Of a stretch of 64,000 bases of DNA, positions 17,853 to 28,975 are shown piece after piece. The position numbers were made by a program, and so were the translations under genes. The notes under the pieces are model-generated. The model searched no databases and had not been told where the DNA came from. It saw only the letters and a list, made by a program, of their open reading frames with translations. The DNA comes from Planctomycetota bacterium (lineage in GTDB: Bacteria; Planctomycetota; Planctomycetia; Planctomycetales; Planctomycetaceae): positions 152,747 through 216,746 of the forward strand of contig JAFEBS010000009.1 of NCBI GenBank assembly GCA_018242525.1. Direction: 5' to 3'. The stretch's first letter is position 1, and every line of letters starts with the position of its first letter.

Positions 17853-18953
17853 TTAGAACAGACGTGGTTGTTTCGAGCCGTCGTCGGTCGTATCCGGTGG
17901 CTTGATGCCAATGTGCTGCAGTCCCGCGGACGTGATCGTGCGTCCGCGTGGGGTGCGTTGGATGAAGCCCAGGCGCAGCATGAACGGCTCGACTTCGTCT
18001 TCCAGGGTGTCCGGAGGAATGTTCATCGTGTGGCCGATCGCCGACACACCCGCCGGGCCGCCGCCGAAGACGTTGACCAGCGTCGTCAAATAACGACGAT
18101 CCTGAGCTTCCAGGCCCAGCGAATCGACTTCGATCATGGCCAGGGCAGCGTCCGCGGCCGGGCGGGTGATCTGGCCGCTGGCTTCGTGGACCGTGGCGTA
18201 GTCGCGGGTCCAGCGCAACAGGTTGTTGGCCTTGCGCGGAGTTCCCCGACTGCGGTCTGCGATCAAACCGGCAGCGTCGTCGACGATGTCCGTTCGCAGT
18301 TTGCGGGAGTTGCGACGCACGATTTCGGTCAGGTCGGCGGTATCGTAGAAATCCAGGTGCTCGCGAAAGGTGAATCGATCCCGCAAGGGAGCAGTCAACA
18401 TGCCGCTGCGAGTCGTCGCGCCAATGATCGTGAACGGTTTCAGTTTCATGTTAATCGTACGGGCGTTCAGACCTTCCCCCAGCACAATGTCGACCCGGAA
18501 GTCTTCCATCACCGGATAGATGAATTCTTCCACGGCCGGAGGCAGCCGGTGGATTTCGTCGATGAACAGGATGGAGCCGTAACTGGCATTGGTCAGGTAG
18601 GACAACAGATCCTTGGGAGCCATCAGGGACGGTCCCGACGTGATCTGGCATTCCGTTCCCATTTCGCGGGCCAGCGTCATAGCCAGCGTCGTCTTGCCCA
18701 ATCCGGGCGGACCATCAAACAGGATGTGACCCAATGGCTCTTTGCGTCGCAGAGTGGCATCGAGCACGATTTTCAGGCGCTCGACAACCTTGCGCTGCCC
18801 AACCACTTCATTCAGTTTCTGCGGACGCAGTTCATCGTCAAACCGTTCATCATCAGGGTTGAAGCTGCCCAGCGGACCGCCTCCACCCGGTGGCTCCGGG
18901 GGCTGCTTGCCACCGCCGGTTCCGCCACCCTCGATTACTTTTTGACGAGCCAT
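17853..18953 (-). CDS. ruvB: Holliday junction branch migration ATPase RuvB
   Basis: AAA+ motor of the RuvAB complex that drives branch migration of Holliday junctions. The start was placed at the ATG at 18953 (MARQKVIEG), with AGGGGA about 8 nt upstream, giving 366 residues. After a Gly/Pro-rich N-terminal stretch the family motifs follow: [11 protein letters not shown], Walker A GPPGLGKT, Walker [11 protein letters not shown], sensor 1 IGATTRSG, arginine finger and PLRDRF, and sensor 2 [14 protein letters not shown]. The C-terminal winged helix has GPAGVSAIG and the usual ending [11 protein letters not shown]. ruvA and ruvC are not in the window; yebC lies 69 bp upstream on the same strand, a common neighbour of ruv genes. 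Confidence 0.97.
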   Translation of the reverse strand: MARQKVIEGGGTGGGKQPPEPPGGGGPLGSFNPDDERFDDELRPQKLNEVVGQRKVVERLKIVLDATLRRKEPLGHILFDGPPGLGKTTLAMTLAREMGTECQITSGPSLMAPKDLLSYLTNASYGSILFIDEIHRLPPAVEEFIYPVMEDFRVDIVLGEGLNARTINMKLKPFTIIGATTRSGMLTAPLRDRFTFREHLDFYDTADLTEIVRRNSRKLRTDIVDDAAGLIADRSRGTPRKANNLLRWTRDYATVHEASGQITRPAADAALAMIEVDSLGLEAQDRRYLTTLVNVFGGGPAGVSAIGHTMNIPPDTLEDEVEPFMLRLGFIQRTPRGRTITSAGLQHIGIKPPDTTDDGSKQPRLF

Positions 18954-19022
18954 CCCTGAACGTCCCCTGACTGAGAGCACGGTGTGGCACGACGCTCCGC
19001 ACCAGGACCCGTGGAATCAGCA

Positions 19023-19778
19023 CTAGCCTTCCGCGGCCAGTTCGGCCATCACTGATTCGGAAATATTGAAATTCGAATAGACGTTCTGAATGTCGTCATG
19101 GTCTTCCAGGGCATCCATCAGCTTCAGCACCGAACGGGCGGCATCCGCGTCCAGTTCGACCGTGTTGGTCGCGATTCGCTGAAGCTCTGCCGACTCGGTT
19201 GGGATTCCGGCCACTTCCAGGGCAGCCGTCACCGCCTGAAAGGCATCTGGATCACATTGCACTTCAAAGCCATCTGCGGTGGTCTTGACGTCGGACGCAC
19301 CGGCATCCAGAGCAATCTCAAACAGACGATCTTCGGTGCAGTGTTTCGACGAGATCAGGAACACCCCCTTGCGTTCAAACAGGTAACCGACGCAGCCGGT
19401 CGTCCCCAGGTTTCCCCCATGAATCTCAAACACCTTCCGCACTTCGCCTGCGGTCCGGTTGCGGTTCTCTGTCAGGATTTCGCACAACACGGCAACGCCA
19501 TGCGGGCCGTAACCTTCGTACATGACTTCATCATAGTTGTCGGCCCCCAGTTCCCCCGTTCCCTTTTTGATGGCGCGATCAATGGTGTCATTGGCCATTG
19601 AGGCTTTCCGGGCACGATCGATGGCGTAACGAAGCGCCAGGTTGGCAGCGGGGTCTCCACCGCCACGTCGGGCGGCCACGATGATGTATCGAGCCAGCTT
19701 GCCAAACAGCTTTCCGCGTTTCTTGTCGACCAATCCCTTCTTGAAGGCAATGTTGGCCCAATGGGAATGCCCAGCCAT
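19023..19778 (-). CDS. yebC: YebC/PmpR family protein
   Basis: A 251-residue cytoplasmic protein of the YebC/PmpR/TACO1 family. It begins MAGHSHWANIAFKKGLVDKKRGK, the family signature (usually MAGHSKWANI), and continues with FGKLARYI, DPAANLALRYAIDRAR, NDTIDRAIKKG and YEGYGPHGVAVL. Members have been described as transcription regulators and, more recently, as translation factors that help ribosomes through difficult stretches such as poly-proline. An AGGA ribosome site lies about 9 nt before the ATG. It probably shares an operon with ruvB, 69 bp downstream. Confidence 0.94.
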   Translation of the reverse strand: MAGHSHWANIAFKKGLVDKKRGKLFGKLARYIIVAARRGGGDPAANLALRYAIDRARKASMANDTIDRAIKKGTGELGADNYDEVMYEGYGPHGVAVLCEILTENRNRTAGEVRKVFEIHGGNLGTTGCVGYLFERKGVFLISSKHCTEDRLFEIALDAGASDVKTTADGFEVQCDPDAFQAVTAALEVAGIPTESAELQRIATNTVELDADAARSVLKLMDALEDHDDIQNVYSNFNISESVMAELAAEG

Positions 19779-19919
19779 CGTAATCCTGTCCCGACTAATG
19801 AACGAATCTCAAAACAAACTCAACGGCATCGGAACACCAGCCCGACGACCAGGCATGCGTGTCCAACGTCATGCGCCCATCGCTTGGGCGCGGTGCGGAT
19901 CAAGCCTCCCCACAAACGA

Positions 19920-22202
19920 TCAGGGAGCTCCCGGGGTGGCCGGCTTGGGTCGGCTGGCCTGTGGAGCATGTTGCTTCAGCTTCTCCTTCAACCGTTCCAC
20001 CAGTTGCGTATCCGCAAATTTATCCTCTTCCGTACTCTTCAGCGATTTCTGCCACGATTCGACCGCCTTGTCGACCTGATTCAGCTTCAGTTGCACGTCT
20101 CCCAGGTGATCCCACAGCGTGGCATCACCGCCAGTGTTCTTTTTGACAGCCTGCTCAATGGGAGCCACGGCCTCTTCATATTTGCCGAGCTTGAACAGGA
20201 CCCATCCCAGGCTGTCGAGGTACGCGCCGTTGTCAGGCTCCGTCGCCACCGCCTTGCGAATCATCTTTTCCGCACGTTCCAGGTTCTTCCCCTGATCGGC
20301 CCACAGATATCCCAGATCGTTGTTCACCTGCGTATCCTCGGGATCTGCATCCAGGATCTTTTCGAGGATTTCTTCGCCCTTGCGGTAGTCGCCCTTCTGC
20401 ACGAAGACGCTGGACAAGGTGAACAGGCAGATCCGCTGCAGCGGCTTCCGGTCGGCGGTCATGTCCCGCAGTTTTTCAAACCGCGCGATCGCTTCGTCAA
20501 ACTGGCGGGAATGGCTGTAAATCCAGGCTTCGTCGAACAAGTGACCGATGTCGCCCGGCTCCAGCTTCAGGGACTCTTCGATCGACTCCAGCGATTCCTT
20601 GAGCTTTCCATTGAGGACCTGCGAACGAGCCAGCATGCCGAGCAAATCCGCCCGCTCGGATGCCACGCGCCGCTCTTTCAATGCGTCTGTGAACAGCTCT
20701 TCCGCGGCGGCATAGCGGTGAGCTCGAATCAGCATGTTCCCCAGTTCGGTATAGAGCGGGACATTCTGTTCCTTCCGCAGGTTGATCGCGGCCTTGTAAA
20801 ACTCAATCGCGTCGTCGATTCGATCCAGCGACTTGGCAAGCCCCGCCAGGATGATCGATTTCTCGAAGGTCAACTGAGGTGGATCGGCCTTCGCCTGGTC
20901 ACGACCGGCAGCGATCATCAGATCGACTGTCTGCGCGTCCTCGGCAATCGTTTTCAGCTCCGCTTCGATGGCCACCAGCCCCTCGGGTCCCAGTTTGTTC
21001 ATGGCTCTGTGGAACAAGTCCAGCAACTCGGCGGGACGCTTCATCTTCCTCAGGACTCGTGCCAAACCCACATAGCCAACCGCATCGGCCCCCTGAGGCA
21101 GAGCCGCTTCATAGATCTCCCGGGCCTTTTCCAACTCGCCGGCGGCAAACAGTTGGCTGGCGAGGAAGAACTGCAGGTGCAGGTTGCTTTCGTCTTTGGC
21201 AGCCAGAGCCTCCAACCGGGCAATCAATTCGTCGGACCGCTTCAGTTTCTCCAGGATGTCCGCCAGCAATTGATAGGCATCGCGTCCCTTGGATGTCCGT
21301 TGAGCATCCAGGTACTTCTGCAGTTCCGCCAGCGCTTCTTCGGGCTTGTCCGACAACAGCAGAATGCGAGCCCGATTGTAACTCAGGTTTCCAATCCCGA
21401 CCTTGCCCCCCTTGGCCGCCTGGTCAAAGGCCTCCTCGGCCAGTTTGATTCTCCCGGCATCGATAAAGATCTGCCCGATCCGCTCAAAGCTGATCTGGGG
21501 ATCGGCCAGCAGTCGACTTTTGGCGCGGGAATCGAGCTTGTATGCTTCTGGATGAACCAGCGCGTCAAACACGATTTCAAAACTGTCGGCCGCCTTTTTG
21601 GGCTGGCCGGTGATGTTCAACAGCGTCCCCAGGCTCTTATGAAGCATCACGTTTTCCAGGGAGTGCTTATCCACCCGCGGCGACTTGACAGCCTGTTCCA
21701 GGTGGCGGATTGCTTCCGGCAACTTGCCCGTCAGCGCCGCGTGTGAAGCCAGCATGTGCAACAGTTCGTATTCTGCCGGATCCAGTTCCACGGCCTTGGT
21801 GGCCGACTTGACGGCCTCTTCCACCTCGTCCAGCTGGAATTCCAGGGGCACCAGACTGCGGTAGATCTCAATCGCATTCGGATCGAGAGCGACCGCCTTG
21901 CGGTAGGCAGTGAGCGCCCGGCGTGGCTCGTTGCGTGCTTCGAGCAATCGCCCCGCCATGAACCAGGCCACCGCTTCGTTCCGCATCTGACCGGCGGGCG
22001 TTAACGCCTGCCGAGGTTGAAACGGCATTGCCGGATCATCCCACTCCTGCAGGCGGTATCCCTGCTCGATTCGGGGAACGGTTTTGGCAGCCGGCTGGCT
22101 GGAGTCCTGTGAATCGGCGAACAACGGCACTGCCATCAGGGCCAGCCACGTGCATCCGGCACAGAGTAATTGATTGAATGGCAACAAGGAGCCAGCGCTC
22201 AT
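19920..22202 (-). CDS. Exported TPR-repeat protein
   Basis: A 760-residue protein with an N-terminal hydrophobic signal (LLCAGCTWLALMAVPLFADS) followed by tandem tetratricopeptide repeats through almost the whole mature chain. Clear repeats include AYRKAVALDPNAIEIYRSL, ATKAVELDPAEYELLHMLASH and, near the C-terminus, MIRKAVATEPDNGAYLDSLGWVLFKLGKYEEAVAPIEQAV. TPR arrays are protein-protein interaction scaffolds; planctomycetes have many exported ones of unknown role. AGGAGA precedes the ATG by 7 nt. It follows the HhH-GPD-like gene by 232 bp on the same strand and may be read through from the nusA operon, but an independent promoter is equally possible. Confidence 0.85.
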   Translation of the reverse strand: MSAGSLLPFNQLLCAGCTWLALMAVPLFADSQDSSQPAAKTVPRIEQGYRLQEWDDPAMPFQPRQALTPAGQMRNEAVAWFMAGRLLEARNEPRRALTAYRKAVALDPNAIEIYRSLVPLEFQLDEVEEAVKSATKAVELDPAEYELLHMLASHAALTGKLPEAIRHLEQAVKSPRVDKHSLENVMLHKSLGTLLNITGQPKKAADSFEIVFDALVHPEAYKLDSRAKSRLLADPQISFERIGQIFIDAGRIKLAEEAFDQAAKGGKVGIGNLSYNRARILLLSDKPEEALAELQKYLDAQRTSKGRDAYQLLADILEKLKRSDELIARLEALAAKDESNLHLQFFLASQLFAAGELEKAREIYEAALPQGADAVGYVGLARVLRKMKRPAELLDLFHRAMNKLGPEGLVAIEAELKTIAEDAQTVDLMIAAGRDQAKADPPQLTFEKSIILAGLAKSLDRIDDAIEFYKAAINLRKEQNVPLYTELGNMLIRAHRYAAAEELFTDALKERRVASERADLLGMLARSQVLNGKLKESLESIEESLKLEPGDIGHLFDEAWIYSHSRQFDEAIARFEKLRDMTADRKPLQRICLFTLSSVFVQKGDYRKGEEILEKILDADPEDTQVNNDLGYLWADQGKNLERAEKMIRKAVATEPDNGAYLDSLGWVLFKLGKYEEAVAPIEQAVKKNTGGDATLWDHLGDVQLKLNQVDKAVESWQKSLKSTEEDKFADTQLVERLKEKLKQHAPQASRPKPATPGAP

Positions 22203-22434
22203 GATTCAATCTCCTGGCAAAACCGAAAACGCAGACATCGTCCCTGGCGAACCTGCCAGACACGGGACGCGTCCATCATTGCCCGACCGCCTGATTCTAC
22301 TCGGCAAATGCCGTGCGCTCCAATGGCAATGGGGTGCAGCGATGGTCTTCGAGCGATCTTTCGGGACATCACAACGACTCCTGCGAAAAGAGATTCCGCA
22401 AAACAGTTCGCCTGGAATTGTCTCGAATTGCGAG

Positions 22435-23358
22435 TTAACGAGCCTTCTTGACGACTTTTTTCGCGGGAGCAGCCGCCTTTTCTGGTGGCTTCTTTTTTGC
22501 CGCCGCGGGCTTCGCAGCCGCAGGCTTGGCCGCTGGCGAGGCTTTCGCCGCCGGCTTGGCCGAAGGCTTTGCCGTGGATTTGACGTCGATCCTTGCGGAT
22601 CCCTTTGCACTGGGCGACGGCTTCGCCTTGGACTTGGACGCGGCGGCCTTATACAGGTCGGCCAATCGCTCACTCACCGGTGCGCCATCATGACCTTCGG
22701 GCGGTGGTGGATACTTCTTCGGGTCAAAGTAGTCGTGGACAAGCTTGTCTGTTGCCAGGCAGCGCACCGAGAAACAGAACAGCGGGACTTCAGCCTTGCG
22801 GACGACCGCTTTCATGGTTTCTCCCATCTGCTCGCCATCCTGGTTTGGCGGGACCAATCCCAGCCAGATCAGTGCCCGGGCCATCGAGTCATCAATCGGA
22901 ATCTGATGCGCCCCGATCACGGACTGCAACGTATAGTTGCGAACGAAGTTCGACAAATGCTTGATCTTGGCCAATTGCTTCTGAGCCAGTTCCAGCGTCT
23001 TCTTGCGCAGGCTTTCAAACTCGAAGGCAAACGATTTCTCGAAGACGTACTGCAGGACACTGCGCACATGGAACGCACGCCATTCGGCACGGGGCAACCC
23101 CTCAAAGGCACGTTCGATTTCGGAAATGGAACTGACGCGGATCTCGTTCAAATCCGGAAAATCCCTGCTAAGCTTCTCGAACGCCAACTCGGCCTCGTCG
23201 ACGGAAACGTCTTCAAGACAGATGGCAAACAGCATGGTTTCCAGCACGGGGCGGTCATGCTTTGGCACGACAACCTTGTATTGTTTTTTGATTGCTGGAA
23301 GCAGTTTTTTAAGGATCGCCGCACGATCCGACGACTTGGCACGCGATGCAGCAACCAT
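22435..23358 (-). CDS. HhH-GPD-like (endonuclease III fold) protein with a histone-H1-like tail
   Basis: A 307-residue cytoplasmic protein. Residues about 35-165 resemble the helical endonuclease III/HhH-GPD core: ETMLFAICLEDVSVDEAELAFEKL at the front and IPIDDSMARALIWLGLV where Nth has its VDTHVxRLxxRLGL block. The hairpin that normally reads LPGVGRKTA is replaced by LSNFVRNYT, losing the glycines and the catalytic Lys, and no Fe-S cysteine cluster is seen, so base-excision activity is doubtful. From about residue 236 the chain is almost purely Lys, Ala, Pro and Ser (KPAAAKPAAAKKKPP...), like histone H1 or bacterial nucleoid proteins. I infer a DNA-binding, perhaps nucleoid-associated, role. 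It lies 136 bp after rbfA. Confidence 0.7.
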   Translation of the reverse strand: MVAASRAKSSDRAAILKKLLPAIKKQYKVVVPKHDRPVLETMLFAICLEDVSVDEAELAFEKLSRDFPDLNEIRVSSISEIERAFEGLPRAEWRAFHVRSVLQYVFEKSFAFEFESLRKKTLELAQKQLAKIKHLSNFVRNYTLQSVIGAHQIPIDDSMARALIWLGLVPPNQDGEQMGETMKAVVRKAEVPLFCFSVRCLATDKLVHDYFDPKKYPPPPEGHDGAPVSERLADLYKAAASKSKAKPSPSAKGSARIDVKSTAKPSAKPAAKASPAAKPAAAKPAAAKKKPPEKAAAPAKKVVKKAR

Positions 23359-23494
23359 AGGCTTGTTTCATCCTCTTGCGAAATTCATCCAAACCCCGGC
23401 CAAGCCAGTTTCGCGACATCCGGGTCGCGAATCGCCGCCGGGGGCCGCTACGCCACAGGGGTGTGACGGCAGAAACTGGTGTGAAAAAACGAAT

Positions 23495-23965
23495 TCATGT
23501 TCCTGTGGAGGTGTCCAACCGGGATTCCTCGGAAGCGCTGTCCGGGTGATCCTCTTCCAACTCGTCGACGTCTTCATCGGCATGTCCGGAATCCGTTCCG
23601 TCAGGATTGGCGGCCGCAACGTCCTGCTGCTGGGCTTCCTGCAGGGCTCGAGACACTTCGATGCTTTTCTTGACCGAGGGATCCAGCACAAACCGGATGA
23701 TCGGCGTGTTCTTGGTCTGCAGGCGGTCGGCAATCTTGGACTGGATGAACCCCCGGGCCGAATCCAATCCATGCATCGCCAGCGATTGCGCCTTGGCATC
23801 GCCCATGACCGACACATAGATCTTGGAGGCCCGCAAGTCGGGACTCACGTCGGCACTGATCACCGTCACGTTCTTGATGCGCGGATCACGCAACTCGAAC
23901 AAGATCACAGTACTCACCGTTTCCCGAATGGCTTCCGAGGCCTTGGCCATGCGACGGGAATTCAT
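23495..23965 (-). CDS. rbfA: 30S ribosome-binding factor RbfA
   Basis: Late assembly factor for the 30S subunit, acting on the 5' part of 16S rRNA. I chose the ATG at 23965 (MNSRRMAKASEAIRE), giving 156 residues; the frame could start at 24004. The KH-fold core is well matched: SEAIRETVSTVILFELRDPRI, VTVISADVSPDLRASKIYVSV and LQTKNTPIIRFVLDPSVKKSIEVSRAL. Unusual is the acidic tail of about 40 residues (DVDELEEDHPDSASEE). Third gene of nusA-infB-rbfA, a conserved bacterial order. Confidence 0.93.
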   Translation of the reverse strand: MNSRRMAKASEAIRETVSTVILFELRDPRIKNVTVISADVSPDLRASKIYVSVMGDAKAQSLAMHGLDSARGFIQSKIADRLQTKNTPIIRFVLDPSVKKSIEVSRALQEAQQQDVAAANPDGTDSGHADEDVDELEEDHPDSASEESRLDTSTGT

Positions 23966-24131
23966 ACGGCACGAAATCCTGATGTAACCATGAAATACCT
24001 GCAACAGACAGATTGAGTTCGAGACACATTCCGACGCCGCCGGTGGCGAACTTCATTCACGCGAATCCGAGGGAGCATTCATTTCCACTCGAAGTCGCGC
24101 GGATTCCCCGCAGGCGACGCCCTGACCACCA

Positions 24132-26924
24132 TCATTCCAGCGTTCGCTTCACTTCCTCAATCTTGTACGCTTCCAGTAAATCTCCCTCTTTGATGTCATT
24201 GAAGTGATCCAGCCGAATACCGCATTCCATCCCTTCGCGAACTTCCTTGGCATCGTCCTTTTCACGCTTCAGTGATGCGATCGAATACGTGTTCATGACC
24301 TTCTGATCGCGGATCAGATGCACACGGCTGTTGCGTTCGATGGTTCCATTGAGCACACGGCAACCTGCAATTGTTCCAAACCGGGTGATGCTGAACGTCC
24401 GCAACACGATGGCCCGACCCGTCGTGACCTCCTTCTGTTCCGGTCGCAACATCCCTTCCAGGATCCGCTTAATCTCGTCCATCACCTCATAGATGATGTT
24501 GTAGCGACGGATTTCCACGGATTCTTGCTGGGCCAATTGTTGAGCGCGGTCTTCTGCGATGACGTGGAAGGCGAAGATGACAGCATTCGACGCGGCCGCC
24601 AGGTAAACGTCGCTTTCATTGACGCCGCCAACCCCTTCATGCAACAGCTTCACGCGAACTTCCGGATGCTCGAACTTGCCGAGTTCGCTTCGCAACGCTT
24701 CCAGCGAACCGGGAGTATCCGCCTTCACGATGACCGTCAAATCCTGAACCTGCCCGTCCCGGGCGGCGTTCAGAATGTCTTCCATTGTCCGGCGGCCACC
24801 CATGTTCGCCAGTACCGCCGTCCGTCCCTTCTGGTGGCGTTCGGCGGCGGCAGTCCGGGCGGCTTCCAGGTCATCCAGCACCAGGAACTGATCCCCGGCA
24901 CTAGGAACCAGGTCCAGGCCCGCCACCTTGATTGGTGTCGATGGCCCTGCTTCCTGAACTTCCTGATCCCATTCGTTGTACATGGCCCGGATGCGGCCGT
25001 GCGAGGCACCGCACAACACGACATCGCCAACGCGCAAAGTCCCCTTGCGAACGATCAGCCAGGCCAGCGGGCCGCGACCTTCGTCCCGGAACGCTTCCAG
25101 GCACGCTCCCGAAGCCGGGCGGTTGGCATTGGCCCGGAAGTCGTGCAATTCGGCGGTCAACAACAGAGTATCAAGCAGTTCTGGCAATCCTTCACCAGTC
25201 AGGCCTGACGTTCGAACCACTTCAACATCGCCGCCCCATTCAGATGCCAGCACATTGTGAGTCGACAGGTCAGTCAACACGCGCTGTTCATTTCGGTCGG
25301 GAAGGTCAACCTTGTTCATGGCCACGACGATCGGCACACCGGCCGCCTTGGCATGCGAGATGCATTCGACGGTCTGTGGCATCACACCGTCGTTCGCGGC
25401 GACGACCAGGACCACGATGTCCGTCACGTTGGCACCACGAGCACGCATTTCACCAAACGCCGCGTGACCGGGAGTATCCACAAACGTCAGCTTGTGCCCG
25501 TTGTGGTCGATCTGGTAGGCGGCAATGTGCTGGGTGATGCCGCCGAATTCCGATGCAGCCACATTCGCAGATCGCAACTTGTCAACCAAAGTCGTTTTGC
25601 CGTGATCGACATGTCCCAGGATCGTAATGATCGGGGGACGCGGCAGCAGGTCTTCGGGACGATCGTCGCTGGTGACAGCTTCTTCGATCTGCTCTTCAAT
25701 GGTCTTGCCGCGCTTCACCTGCAGGTCAACACCCAGTTCCAGGCAGACTTCCACGGCCTCGTCTTCGCCGAGCATCGAGTTCATGGTCGCCATTTCGCCA
25801 CGGGCGAACAGGATCTGGATGATGGATTTGGCAGGGCGCCCGATCGCTTCCGACAGTGACCGTACAGTAATGGGCACATCCACTTCGGCGGTGGATTTCA
25901 ATTCGGTTTTCTGAACGTGACGACCCCGTGGTCCCTTGGGCCGAATGCCCGAAATTCGGCGACGTTCGTTTTCTTCCTCTTCCTCGCGAAGAGCCTTCTT
26001 CTTCCGCAGATTGCGGCCTTCTTCCAGCGATGAACCACCCTTGATCGCCTTGATTCTGGCTTCTTCGTCGTCGTCGATCCGCCCCTTTTTCTCGGGACCC
26101 TTTTTTGTGCCAAGGTGACCACGCAACGGTGCCGCCTCGCGCTGCTCGCCACCAGGCATCAGCTTGATGATCGGCTTCTGTGCCGCTTGTTCTTCAGGCT
26201 TCGGCGCGGCCTTAGCGACCGGACTTTTGGGGATGGCGGCGAAATTCAGCCCCGTTTTGGGCTTCTTCGCCAATGGAGCCCCCTTGGAACCACTGAGGTC
26301 CGAGGACGAACGAGAGGTCATCGTCCGCATGACTCGCGGAGGAATGCTGGCGGGCTGCATGTGTTCGCCGCGGGCGGGCGGCGCGGGCTTTACGGGCGTG
26401 GAAGGCTCATTCAATGTGGACTGCACAGATTCGGGTTCCGTCTCAACTGAGGCAACCGGAGGCAATTCAGCGATCTCGACAGCGGCCTCGGGAATGGGAG
26501 ATTCAACGTTCGCCGCAACATCCCGGGCGACAGGCGGTTCCACGACTGATTCCGCAGCTGGAGTCGTCGTCGGTTCCGGTGCCGGCAATTCGACCACAGC
26601 CGGTTGCGGGTGGGATTCCACCACCTGAACTCGAGACGGCTGCGGGCGCGCCATCATCTCGTTCATATTCCGAATCGTGCGAGCCTTGCCAACAACTTCC
26701 ACGGTATGCTCACGCTGTGGCACGGTCGGGGCGGTGGCGACGGACGTCGCAGCGGCGGGCGCTCCGCTGGACCGGATGATGTCCATGACGCGATCTCGCT
26801 CTTCGGGCGAAATGCTCGCCAGAGCCGAGTTCTTAATGGTGATTCCGGCCTTGGAGCAGTAATCGATCAACAGTTTGCTGTCGATGTCGAGCTCTTTGGC
26901 AAGCGCAAAGATACGGATTTTCAA
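24132..26924 (-). CDS. infB: Translation initiation factor IF-2
   Basis: GTPase that places initiator tRNA on the 30S subunit and promotes subunit joining. The start is best read as TTG at 26924, giving [15 protein letters not shown] (initiator Met), the expected N-terminal IF2_N sequence, with GAGGGA upstream; the longer frame to 27068 has 48 extra unrelated residues. The product is 930 residues. A long Ala/Pro/Glu-rich linker follows (about 70-330), then a second IF2_N-like block ([20 protein letters not shown]). The G domain has G1 GHVDHGKTT (about 440), G3 DTPGHAAF and G4 NKVD. C-terminal domains II-IV follow, including the [18 protein letters not shown] region. It lies 221 bp after nusA. 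Confidence 0.96.
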   Translation of the reverse strand: MKIRIFALAKELDIDSKLLIDYCSKAGITIKNSALASISPEERDRVMDIIRSSGAPAAATSVATAPTVPQREHTVEVVGKARTIRNMNEMMARPQPSRVQVVESHPQPAVVELPAPEPTTTPAAESVVEPPVARDVAANVESPIPEAAVEIAELPPVASVETEPESVQSTLNEPSTPVKPAPPARGEHMQPASIPPRVMRTMTSRSSSDLSGSKGAPLAKKPKTGLNFAAIPKSPVAKAAPKPEEQAAQKPIIKLMPGGEQREAAPLRGHLGTKKGPEKKGRIDDDEEARIKAIKGGSSLEEGRNLRKKKALREEEEENERRRISGIRPKGPRGRHVQKTELKSTAEVDVPITVRSLSEAIGRPAKSIIQILFARGEMATMNSMLGEDEAVEVCLELGVDLQVKRGKTIEEQIEEAVTSDDRPEDLLPRPPIITILGHVDHGKTTLVDKLRSANVAASEFGGITQHIAAYQIDHNGHKLTFVDTPGHAAFGEMRARGANVTDIVVLVVAANDGVMPQTVECISHAKAAGVPIVVAMNKVDLPDRNEQRVLTDLSTHNVLASEWGGDVEVVRTSGLTGEGLPELLDTLLLTAELHDFRANANRPASGACLEAFRDEGRGPLAWLIVRKGTLRVGDVVLCGASHGRIRAMYNEWDQEVQEAGPSTPIKVAGLDLVPSAGDQFLVLDDLEAARTAAAERHQKGRTAVLANMGGRRTMEDILNAARDGQVQDLTVIVKADTPGSLEALRSELGKFEHPEVRVKLLHEGVGGVNESDVYLAAASNAVIFAFHVIAEDRAQQLAQQESVEIRRYNIIYEVMDEIKRILEGMLRPEQKEVTTGRAIVLRTFSITRFGTIAGCRVLNGTIERNSRVHLIRDQKVMNTYSIASLKREKDDAKEVREGMECGIRLDHFNDIKEGDLLEAYKIEEVKRTLE

Positions 26925-27145
26925 ACGCCAGTCCCTCGTTCGGAGAATGCTCTGACACACCAGGCTGCTGTTCTGCGTCAGCTCATCAACTCTAGATCGC
27001 GCCAGGCAGCCGATGGCTCTCAGCCGCGGTTCCGCCCTGACGTCGTACTCTCCGGGTTGCCAACCCAATCACAGCATTTCCTGTCCGCATGCACTTTGTC
27101 GATCAGTTGCTCTTTATGTCACATATGAATTCCATACTCGCAGAT

Positions 27146-28624
27146 TCACGCAGACTTAGGCGATTTACCGAATAAACCTGCGACCGGCTCTCCGCCATCG
27201 GCGGCGCCCGCAGCAGGCTCGGTCATGGCGACTTCACCATTACTGGCGGCACCGCCTGAAACCTCATCCGTCGGTGCGGGCGATTCCGCGGGAGTACCTG
27301 TTGTTGCTTCCGCAGGAGCAGGCACGTCTGCTGCAGGAGCAGGCACTTCCGCCGACGCAGGTGCTTCTGCCAGTGCTGGCGGTTCCGTCGGCGCTGGTAG
27401 TTCCGTCGGCTTTGCCGGACGCGAATCCCCCTGACGTTCGTTATTTCGCCGCTGACGCTGCTCTTCTTCCAAACGCTCGCTTTCCTTCTCTGCGAAGGCC
27501 ACAATCACATCGCACTGTTCGTCGGTCAAGCCGCCCAATTCCGCCAGCTGATCCGGCTCAATCACTGACAAATCGTCGAAGCTCAAGAAACCCTGGGAAA
27601 CCAGGTTTTCGGCCAGGTCTGCGGTCACACCCGGGATCTCACCAAACGCCTGTACGGACCGTTCCAACTGTTCGTCAAGCTCTTCCCGGGTCATTACCTC
27701 AATGTCCCAGCCCACCAGCTTGGAGGCCAGGCGGACATTCTGTCCACGCTTGCCGATCGCCAGCGACAATTGGTCATCACGCACCAGCACGATCACGCGA
27801 CCCAGCATCGGACACAGAATGACGTCTTCAACTTCTGCGGGCTGCAAAGCATTGGGGACCAGCACCTGCAGTGAATCATTCCACCGAACAATGTCGATCT
27901 TTTCATCACCCAGCTCACCGGTGATATTCTTGATGCGTGCTCCGCGCACCCCCACACACGCGCCGACGGCATCGATATTGCTATCGTTACAGGAGACGGC
28001 GACTTTGGAACGATAGCCGGCCTCGCGGGCCAGCGATCGAACTTCGATCACCCGTTCGGAAACTTCCGGAATCTCCAGTTCAAACAACCGCCGCACGAAC
28101 TCAACGTGAGTTCGGGACAGGATAATCTTGACCCGACTGCCCGCCTTGCGAATCTCAAGCACCGTGGCCCGGACTCGTTCGCCGACGCGGAACCCTTCGC
28201 CCGGAATCTGCTCGCCACGGGGCAGCAGACCTTCCACCTTACCCAGCGCCACGATGGCCGCTCCGCCTTCCAGTTTCGAGACCGTCCCGGTCACGATCTG
28301 GTTGCGAAGCTCCGTATATTCATCGTACAACGCATCGCGTTCTGCTTCGCGAATCTTTTGAATCATCACTTGCTTGGCGGTCTGGGCCGAAATACGCCCC
28401 AACAGATCGCCAAGTTCTTCGGAATCCACTTCCTGACCATTCGACTTCACAGTCGGATGACCGTTATGACGATCAACGTGGACTTCAATCTCATTATCTT
28501 CGCCGAAATGCTTGCGGGCGGCAGACAAGATTGCCTGCTCAATCCCTTCGAATACGATCTCCTTGTCGATGCTCTTGTCGCGGTGGATCGCATCGACGAT
28601 ACGCAACAACTCGGGACCGTTCAT
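27146..28624 (-). CDS. nusA: Transcription termination/antitermination factor NusA
   Basis: RNA polymerase-binding factor controlling pausing, termination and antitermination. The frame is open back to 28807, but the ATG at 28624 ([19 protein letters not shown]) is the family start and has AGAAGGG 8 nt upstream; the product is 492 residues. Domains: N-terminal polymerase-binding domain (1-130), S1 (about 135-200, [21 protein letters not shown]), tandem KH domains (about 205-345, with [28 protein letters not shown] and [19 protein letters not shown]), then one helix-hairpin-helix repeat ([23 protein letters not shown]). The tail is Ala/Pro/Glu-rich, probably a planctomycete-specific extension. 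rimP, the usual upstream neighbour, is not encoded next to it. A terminator-like hairpin lies in its leader. Confidence 0.96.
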   Translation of the reverse strand: MNGPELLRIVDAIHRDKSIDKEIVFEGIEQAILSAARKHFGEDNEIEVHVDRHNGHPTVKSNGQEVDSEELGDLLGRISAQTAKQVMIQKIREAERDALYDEYTELRNQIVTGTVSKLEGGAAIVALGKVEGLLPRGEQIPGEGFRVGERVRATVLEIRKAGSRVKIILSRTHVEFVRRLFELEIPEVSERVIEVRSLAREAGYRSKVAVSCNDSNIDAVGACVGVRGARIKNITGELGDEKIDIVRWNDSLQVLVPNALQPAEVEDVILCPMLGRVIVLVRDDQLSLAIGKRGQNVRLASKLVGWDIEVMTREELDEQLERSVQAFGEIPGVTADLAENLVSQGFLSFDDLSVIEPDQLAELGGLTDEQCDVIVAFAEKESERLEEEQRQRRNNERQGDSRPAKPTELPAPTEPPALAEAPASAEVPAPAADVPAPAEATTGTPAESPAPTDEVSGGAASNGEVAMTEPAAGAADGGEPVAGLFGKSPKSA

Positions 28625-28741
28625 TTCAACCCTTCTCATTGCCATCCGACCCAGCCGGACAACACTGTTCACTGATACCACCACAGGAATCGAAACCGGC
28701 CGGACCACAACGCCTGCGCCTGAACCGCTTGTTTCCATCCC

Positions 28742-28775
28742 CAAAAAACAAAAAAGTGGGCACGAGTCCCACTTA
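28742..28775 (-). terminator. Intrinsic terminator in the nusA leader (possible attenuator)
   Basis: On the minus strand a 7-bp stem (AAGTGGG/CCCACTT, loop 7 nt; genomic 28754-28774) is followed directly by TTTTTTGTTTTTT (28755-28743). This is a standard Rho-independent terminator in the direction of nusA, about 120 nt upstream of its start codon and downstream of the predicted nusA promoter. No gene precedes it on that strand, so termination here would limit expression of the nusA operon. Confidence 0.72.
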
Positions 28776-28975
28776 TTTCGCGACTGACTGTTGGCACAGC
28801 AGCCCATAAGCCTTCCCGACCCCAGTTTCCCGGAAGCAGGTCCGACACATTCGGATTGGACTCCACGACACTTTCACATGGCCGATGCCCCCGCCAAAAG
28901 CTGAGACCCACCATCACATGACCGAAACCCTGCCCCAGTCACCCAGCGCAACGAACTCCGCACATGCGCGAATTG

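Noticed and set aside
19761..21746. Plus-strand open frame of 661 codons
   Set aside because: It is antisense to the TPR gene, rich in His/Gln/Arg in the way reversed TPR coding appears, and has no family resemblance.
28625..28807. In-frame N-terminal extension of NusA, with a possible GGAAGG ribosome site before the ATG at 28807
   Set aside because: NusA proteins start at the MN(G/A)-type residue; the extension would be translated through the terminator hairpin and resembles no NusA domain. Kept only as a possible leader peptide.
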